Part shown: in pieces, positions 12,498 through 13,345 of the stretch
How the letters are laid out: each line of letters opens with the position of its first letter
Position numbering within the stretch: position 1 is the first letter of the stretch
Source of the DNA: Thermoplasmata archaeon
GTDB lineage: Archaea; Thermoplasmatota; Thermoplasmata; Thermoplasmatales; GCA-001856825
Assembly (NCBI GenBank): GCA_021792355.1
Contig: JAJYUV010000025.1
Location: 1 to 13,345 of the forward strand
Direction: 5' to 3'
DNA length: 13,345 nucleotides
Position numbers and translations under genes: made by a program
The notes under the pieces: model-generated
The model's database searches: none
Seen by the model: only the letters and a program-made list of their open reading frames with translations
Told to the model about the DNA's origin: nothing

Positions 12498-13345
12498 TCA
12501 GTTGTGATAATCATCGAGGGTACCTTCTCCCTTTACATAGCTCTGGGTCGGAATCGAGTCAAAAATATCCTTGGTGTTTGCTCCCTTCTCCATCATATCA
12601 TAGAATCTAGGCTCGCTAAGTAAAACATATTTCCATACATAATTTCCTCTAGAGTTAGGAGGAAGGTCATTAACATTTCTTATGAAGTCGAGAGCAGCTT
12701 TCCTTTTACTTACAACATTATATGAATTCATATCTTTCTCTGCCTTTGTCTCTACAATGTAAACAGTCTCGCCTATTCGCACCAAGAAATCAGGAAAATA
12801 CCTGGCCAGTATGCCATCCTCTCTAAGATACAAAATACCGACAAATGGATGGTTATTCCTATCGATCTTTATAAAACTATCAACCTTGGAATCCCTGTCT
12901 ATAAACTCAGTGAAACTCCGTTCCAGCCCACCCATATTAGACGGGTAAGGTAGCTTGTCATAAATGCACTTTGAAACGCTGAGCGAATACTCTTCCCTTA
13001 CTCTGATCTCCTTTACTTCTGAGAAGTATCTTCTTTGTACTACCGCTTCCTCGGTGTTTACATCATTGATAGCATTGAATACGGATTCTCCTATGTTTTT
13101 CAGTATATGTGCCAATAAATCTCGTTCCGACATAATGAGAATGCGCCAGTTGTTGTCCTTCAACGGGTCAAAGTCGGCACCAAAGAGTCGATGCCTAATA
13201 TATTCATCCAGTGCCTCTGCTATGGAAGCCTCCTCTACCTGAATCATCGGGTAATAGTCATCCCTGCCTACTCTCTTACGCCTGTACGATGTCATGATTC
13301 CATTTACCATCTTTGAAAGGAAGGAATTGTAATTTCTGGCGGTGA
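12498..13345 (-). CDS. Type III restriction-like helicase-nuclease (Res), C-terminal part
   Basis: The frame stays open through the right edge of the window, reading TARNYNSFLSK before the first Met (13310), so this is the C-terminal 281 residues of a longer gene. The part seen matches the end of DEAD/DEAH-box Res-type proteins: a helical region, DYYPMIQVEE, DFDPLKDNNWRILIM, then LPYPSNMGGLERSFTEFIDRDSKVDSFIKI, and the nuclease core ARYFPDFLVRIGETVYIVETKAEKD with Pro-Asp, then Glu-Thr-Lys (PD-(D/E)XK), closing with YVLLSEPRFYDMMEKGA. Such proteins translocate on or unwind DNA with ATP and cut unmodified DNA, working with a methyltransferase (Mod). The ATPase/helicase motifs and any Mod gene would lie beyond the window. 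The nuclease residues are intact, so the gene need not be broken. Confidence 0.8.
   Translation of the reverse strand, partial: TARNYNSFLSKMVNGIMTSYRRKRVGRDDYYPMIQVEEASIAEALDEYIRHRLFGADFDPLKDNNWRILIMSERDLLAHILKNIGESVFNAINDVNTEEAVVQRRYFSEVKEIRVREEYSLSVSKCIYDKLPYPSNMGGLERSFTEFIDRDSKVDSFIKIDRNNHPFVGILYLREDGILARYFPDFLVRIGETVYIVETKAEKDMNSYNVVSKRKAALDFIRNVNDLPPNSRGNYVWKYVLLSEPRFYDMMEKGANTKDIFDSIPTQSYVKGEGTLDDYHN

Noticed and set aside
1..13345. CRISPR array
   Set aside because: No regularly spaced repeats were seen; the only close repeats are the two 24-bp operator-like dyads and the methyltransferase tails.

Overview
The window looks archaeal, most likely from the Thermoplasmata, though I cannot name a genus. 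Three things point that way. Several starts sit about 26-27 bases downstream of A/T-rich TATA boxes, as in leaderless archaeal mRNAs (genes starting at 10182 and 9192, and nearly so at 11896). The tRNA gene lacks an encoded CCA and has its own TATA box. The integrase belongs to the archaeal branch of tyrosine recombinases, with the motif pattern R / YxxR / GHKGDIESRY and a typical archaeal C-terminal tail.

Layout. Positions 51-125 hold a tRNA-Arg(UCG), followed after 55 bases by an integrase gene (181-1494). That is the usual left end of an element integrated in a tRNA gene; I see no second attachment site, so the right end should lie outside the window. Positions 1495-1862 are non-coding and rich in dyads, including a perfect 9+9 bp inverted repeat at 1737-1761. 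Small plus-strand genes follow (1863-2919): a hypothetical protein, a two-helix membrane protein with a SHOCT tail, and two doubtful small ORFs.

Positions 2944-6119 hold a coupled pair: a large protein with two GHKL ATPase domains (Hsp90/MutL-like at the N-terminus, histidine-kinase-like at the C-terminus) and a receiver-like domain joined to a HEPN-like domain with an RNxxxH motif. This is the most interesting part: it reads as a two-component-style sensor whose output may be an RNase. Convergent with it on the minus strand are a C5-cytosine methyltransferase (6167-7339) and a Vsr-type endonuclease (7336-7731), overlapping by ATGA. Upstream of vsr lies a run of small minus-strand genes of unknown function (7916-9192), two of which appear frameshifted.

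Positions 9399-11896 are a restriction-modification mosaic. Two different PD-(D/E)XK nuclease genes (9511-10182, minus; 10487-11140, plus) alternate with one intact D12-class adenine methyltransferase (11132-11896) and two 3'-terminal remnants of diverged copies of it (10225-10422; a very short one near 9399-9424), all remnants in the same orientation. The intact methyltransferase is divergent from a winged-helix regulator (11984-12259); between them, two 24-bp near-identical dyads lie symmetrically around a single TATA box, which suggests control of both promoters by the regulator. The window ends inside the C-terminal part of a large helicase-nuclease of the type III restriction (Res) kind (12498 to beyond 13345, minus).

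Overall this is a defence island next to a tRNA-borne integrase: at least three DNA-targeting modules (Dcm-Vsr, adenine methyltransferase with PD-(D/E)XK nucleases, Res-like helicase-nuclease) plus one unusual signalling/effector pair, with clear signs of turnover (remnants, frameshifts). All functional assignments come from motifs read by eye; no database search was run.
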